Shown piece after piece: positions 61,436 through 64,000 of a stretch of 64,000 bases of DNA. Numbering within the stretch: the stretch's first letter is position 1; each line of letters begins with the position of its first letter. A program made the position numbers and the translations under genes. Source of the DNA: Alkalihalobacterium sp048323755 (GTDB taxonomy: Bacteria > Bacillota > Bacilli > Bacillales > Bacillaceae_F); NCBI RefSeq assembly GCF_048323755.1, contig NZ_JBLWFS010000008.1:104390-168389 (forward strand), given 5' to 3'. The notes below the pieces were generated by a model. The model worked only from the letters and a program-made list of their open reading frames with translations. It did not search any database and was not told where the DNA came from.

Positions 61436-61511
61436 TGGTGAGCCATGAAGGACTCGAACCTTCGACCCTCTGATTAAAAGTCAGATGCTCTACCAACTGA
61501 GCTAATGGCTC
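61436..61511 (-). tRNA. tRNA-Lys (anticodon TTT)
   Basis: 76-base cloverleaf, anticodon loop CTTTTAA, encoded CCA end. Confidence 0.97.
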
Positions 61512-61596
61512 CCAAAATAAAAAATGGGTACTCTTATTTATTACCCATTTAAACTGGCTATGCAATAGACTGCGTAGCTTTTCTTGAAGTTTAAAG

Positions 61597-61672
<76 letters not shown>

Positions 61673-61676
61673 ATAA

Positions 61677-61752
61677 TGGTGGAGGATGACGGGCTCGAAC
61701 CGCCGACCCCCTGCTTGTAAGGCAGGTGCTCTCCCAGCTGAGCTAATCCTCC
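61677..61752 (-). tRNA. tRNA-Val (anticodon TAC), copy 1
   Basis: Anticodon loop CTTACAA, encoded CCA. It differs from the copy at 63376 by one base in the T-loop. Confidence 0.97.
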
Positions 61753-61881
61753 ATTAAGATTTTGATAAGCTACGAATTTCTTCGTCAGTTTTGCCCTTCC
61801 GGTACTCACGTATTTAGATACGATCTGTTCCTCAGGACTTCACTTCCTCGAACTTCTTGCTTCTAAAAATCTCTTAGAAAT
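61753..61881 (-). repeat. tRNA spacer repeat, copy A
   Basis: The minus strand contains GAAGCAAGAAGTTCGAG and later GACGAAGAAATTCGTAGC. Both blocks recur in the same order in the spacer at 62939-63079. No gene is seen. Confidence 0.65.
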
Positions 61882-61956
61882 TGGTGACCCGTACGGGATT
61901 CGAACCCGTGTTACCGCCGTGAAAGGGCGGTGTCTTAACCGCTTGACCAACGGGCC
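61882..61956 (-). tRNA. tRNA-Glu (anticodon TTC), copy 1
   Basis: Anticodon loop CTTTCAC, encoded CCA. It is identical to the copy at 63487. Confidence 0.97.
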
Positions 61957-61962
61957 AATACT

Positions 61963-62038
61963 TGGCTCCACAGGCAGGACTCGAACCTGCGACCGATCGG
62001 TTAACAGCCGATTGCTCTACCAACTGAGCTACTGTGGA
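61963..62038 (-). tRNA. tRNA-Asn (anticodon GTT)
   Basis: Anticodon loop CTGTTAA, encoded CCA end. Confidence 0.97.
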
Positions 62039-62046
62039 ATAATATC

Positions 62047-62123
<77 letters not shown>

Positions 62124-62142
62124 TAATGAAGTTTAAACTTCA

Positions 62143-62219
62143 TGGTCGGGAAGACAGGATTTGAACCTGCGACCCCCTGGTCCCAAACCAGGTGCTCTAC
62201 CAAGCTGAGCCACTTCCCG
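62143..62219 (-). tRNA. tRNA-Pro (anticodon TGG)
   Basis: Anticodon loop TTTGGGA, encoded CCA end. Confidence 0.97.
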
Positions 62220-62227
62220 TATTAAAA

Positions 62228-62304
62228 TGGCGCGCCCTGAGAGATTCGAACTCCCGACCTTTTGATTCGTAGTCAAACACTCTATCCAGCTGAGCTAAGG
62301 GCGC
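62228..62304 (-). tRNA. tRNA-Arg (anticodon ACG)
   Basis: Anticodon loop CTACGAA; the first A would be deaminated to inosine. Encoded CCA end. Confidence 0.97.
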
Positions 62305-62308
62305 ATTA

Positions 62309-62397
62309 TGGTGCCGAGGGCCGGACTTGAACCGGCACGGTAGTCACCTACCGCAGGATTTTAAGTCCTGTGTGTCTGCCAATTCCACCACCCCGGC
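62309..62397 (-). tRNA. tRNA-Leu (anticodon TAA)
   Basis: Long variable arm, anticodon loop CTTAAAA, encoded CCA end. Confidence 0.97.
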
Positions 62398-62413
62398 AAA
62401 GCAGACGATTTAT

Positions 62414-62488
62414 TGGAGCGGAAGACGGGACTCGAACCCGCGACCCTCACCTTGGCAAGGTGATGTTCTACCACTGAACTACTTCCGC
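62414..62488 (-). tRNA. tRNA-Gly (anticodon GCC)
   Basis: Anticodon loop TTGCCAA, encoded CCA end. Confidence 0.97.
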
Positions 62489-62492
62489 AAAA

Positions 62493-62567
62493 TGGCTGGG
62501 CTAGCAGGATTCGAACCTACGCATGACGGAGTCAAAGTCCGTTGCCTTACCGCTTGGCTATAGCCCA
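62493..62567 (-). tRNA. tRNA-Gln (anticodon TTG)
   Basis: Anticodon loop CTTTGAC, encoded CCA end. Confidence 0.97.
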
Positions 62568-62590
62568 ATAAAAATTTTATAATTTAAAAA

Positions 62591-62667
62591 TGGGGCGGCT
62601 GATGGGAATTGAACCCACGAATGCCGGAATCACAATCCGGTGCGTTAACCACTTCGCCACAACCGCC
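62591..62667 (-). tRNA. tRNA-His (anticodon GTG)
   Basis: Anticodon loop TTGTGAT, encoded CCA end, and an encoded extra 5' G as usual for tRNA-His. Confidence 0.97.
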
Positions 62668-62684
62668 ATAATAAAATGTTTTTC

Positions 62685-62758
62685 TGGCAGGGGCAGTAGG
62701 AATCGAACCCACACTGACGGTTTTGGAGACCGTAGTTCTACCTTTAAACTATGCCCCT
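62685..62758 (-). tRNA. tRNA-Trp (anticodon CCA)
   Basis: Anticodon loop CTCCAAA, encoded CCA end. Confidence 0.97.
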
Positions 62759-62769
62759 ATAACTAGGAA

Positions 62770-62854
62770 TGGTGGAGGGGGACGGATTCGAACCGCCGAA
62801 CCCTCAGGGAGCGGATTTACAGTCCGCCGCGTTTAGCCACTTCGCTACCCCTCC
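62770..62854 (-). tRNA. tRNA-Tyr (anticodon GTA)
   Basis: Long variable arm, anticodon loop CTGTAAA, encoded CCA end. Confidence 0.97.
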
Positions 62855-62862
62855 AACATAAA

Positions 62863-62938
62863 TGGTGGCTCGGGACGGAATCGAACCGCCGACACATGGA
62901 TTTTCAGTCCATTGCTCTACCGACTGAGCTACCGAGCC
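62863..62938 (-). tRNA. tRNA-Phe (anticodon GAA)
   Basis: Anticodon loop CTGAAAA, encoded CCA end. Confidence 0.97.
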
Positions 62939-63079
62939 TTATTCGGTCTGTGATAAGCTTCGTATTTCTTCGTCCTCTTCCTTCACTCACGTCCTCATGT
63001 ATCAACATACAATCCGACGTTCGTTCAGTTGTCTTCTCGAACTTCTCGCTTCTCTCAACCCTCTAATAAGAAAATATAA
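62939..63079 (-). repeat. tRNA spacer repeat, copy B
   Basis: The minus strand contains GAAGCGAGAAGTTCGAG and GACGAAGAAATACGAAGC, matching copy A at 61753-61881, with a diverged middle. No gene is seen. Confidence 0.65.
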
Positions 63080-63155
63080 TGGCGGTCCCGACGGGAATCG
63101 AACCCGCGATCTCCTGCGTGACAGGCAGGCATGTTAACCGCTACACCACGGGACC
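63080..63155 (-). tRNA. tRNA-Asp (anticodon GTC)
   Basis: Anticodon loop CTGTCAC, encoded CCA end. Confidence 0.97.
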
Positions 63156-63232
63156 ACTTTTAAATTGATATTTTAAAAAACTTCTTATATTATCACCTAA
63201 GTAATATGTCAAATTGAATGTACTAATTATTT

Positions 63233-63309
<77 letters not shown>

Positions 63310-63344
63310 GTAATAAGAAAGTATACAGATGATGTTTTGATCGT

Positions 63345-63364
63345 TGCTCCACCCCGTGATAATA
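63345..63364 (-). repeat. Duplicated fragment of the tRNA-fMet 5' end
   Basis: TGCTCCACCCCGTGATAATA matches 63296-63315 (the tRNA-fMet 5' end plus flank) at 18 of 20 bases, 49 bases away. It is upstream of tRNA-fMet in the transcript. Confidence 0.6.
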
Positions 63365-63375
63365 CGGAATAATTA

Positions 63376-63451
63376 TGGTGGAGGATGACGGGATCGAACC
63401 GCCGACCCCCTGCTTGTAAGGCAGGTGCTCTCCCAGCTGAGCTAATCCTCC
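63376..63451 (-). tRNA. tRNA-Val (anticodon TAC), copy 2
   Basis: Anticodon loop CTTACAA, encoded CCA. The T-loop reads TTCGATC instead of TTCGAGC in copy 1. Confidence 0.97.
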
Positions 63452-63486
63452 ATAAAACGATTGCTGCTAAATATTTTTAGAAACAA

Positions 63487-63561
63487 TGGTGACCCGTACG
63501 GGATTCGAACCCGTGTTACCGCCGTGAAAGGGCGGTGTCTTAACCGCTTGACCAACGGGCC
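63487..63561 (-). tRNA. tRNA-Glu (anticodon TTC), copy 2
   Basis: Identical to the copy at 61882. Confidence 0.97.
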
Positions 63562-63589
63562 AATATTCTTAATAGATTTATAATACATA

Positions 63590-63682
63590 TGGCGGAGGAA
63601 GAGGGATTCGAACCCCCGCGCGGTTTAACCCGCCTGTCGGTTTTCAAGACCGATCCCTTCAGCCGGACTTGGGTATTCCTCC
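63590..63682 (-). tRNA. tRNA-Ser (anticodon TGA)
   Basis: Long variable arm, anticodon loop CTTGAAA, encoded CCA end. Confidence 0.97.
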
Positions 63683-63768
63683 ATAGCCTTTTTAATAAAA
63701 CTCTCTAGAACCTACGATTTATCAAGTATGAGCAAAAATCTGACCAAACGATCTAAAGGCAATTATAA

Positions 63769-63845
63769 TGGTAGCGGCGGAGGGAGTCGAACCCACGACC
63801 TCACGGGTATGAACCGTACGCTCTAGCCAGCTGAGCTACACCGCC
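63769..63845 (-). tRNA. tRNA-Met elongator (anticodon CAT)
   Basis: Anticodon loop TTCATAC and body GGCGGTGTAGCTCAGCTGG as in Bacillus elongator tRNA-Met. It is the first tRNA after the 5S gene. Confidence 0.93.
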
Positions 63846-63877
63846 ATTATAAAAAAGTATATTAAACATATGGTGAT

Positions 63878-63993
<116 letters not shown>

Positions 63994-64000
63994 CTTCTAA

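Overview
The window is low-GC Firmicutes DNA and fits a Bacillaceae member, probably free-living and spore-forming. The evidence is strong GGAGG-type ribosome binding sites with many TTG/GTG starts, an Sda checkpoint gene, PdaA, YfkAB/YfkD, RlmCD and SE1561-type genes, Rex/PerR/Pho/cre-like sites, and a long tRNA array behind a 5S rRNA gene. The genus cannot be fixed from the sequence alone. Most genes lie on the minus strand.

Layout. 1-2.8 kb: a truncated MEDS-domain gene, a LytTR response regulator, a tiny sda homologue, a nested inverted repeat and an SDR. 3-8.8 kb: a SelO/YdiU AMPylase, then an arsRBCDA-type arsenic operon (ArsR, Acr3 pump, thioredoxin-type ArsC, ArsD chaperone, ArsA ATPase) with an operator over its promoter. 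9.1-12.2 kb: adhE and a small unknown gene, each preceded by a Rex-like site. 12.4-19.9 kb: DppA D-aminopeptidase, an S9 peptidase, a NIT-domain chemoreceptor, an ASCH protein and an MBL-fold hydrolase. 19.9-20.3 kb: a scar where a decayed MFS transporter gene meets a decayed monofunctional catalase gene.

20.4-34.3 kb: a beta-1,3-glucan (laminarin-type) utilisation locus. A secreted GH16 laminarinase carries an LPNTA wall-anchor signal and lies next to a class D sortase. The locus also has a CUT1 ABC importer without its own ATPase, a YesL-family protein, a LacI regulator, a GH161-like phosphorylase and a GH1 beta-glucosidase. Matching palindromes precede four of its transcription units. The model is wall-bound depolymerisation, import of oligosaccharides, then intracellular phosphorolysis and hydrolysis.

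34.9-39.7 kb: katG with a PerR-like palindrome, two small unknown genes and RlmCD. 39.9-51.9 kb: a complete C-P lyase phosphonate locus. phnFGHIJKML is followed by a PhnO-like acetyltransferase and a PHP-family hydrolase, and phnDCEE is transcribed divergently. Both sides have Pho-box-like direct repeats. No PhnP or PhnN is present, and the PHP protein is a candidate replacement (PhnPP type).

52-61.2 kb: housekeeping and hypothetical genes (GAF-like protein, PdaA, class I fumarase, EamA transporter, histidine phosphatase, SE1561 protein, YfkAB, YfkD, YczE, DUF421). 61.3-64 kb: 22 tRNA genes and a 5S rRNA gene on the minus strand, the 3' end of an rrn operon. The cluster holds duplicated Val-Glu tRNAs, two related spacer repeats and a duplicated fragment of tRNA-fMet.
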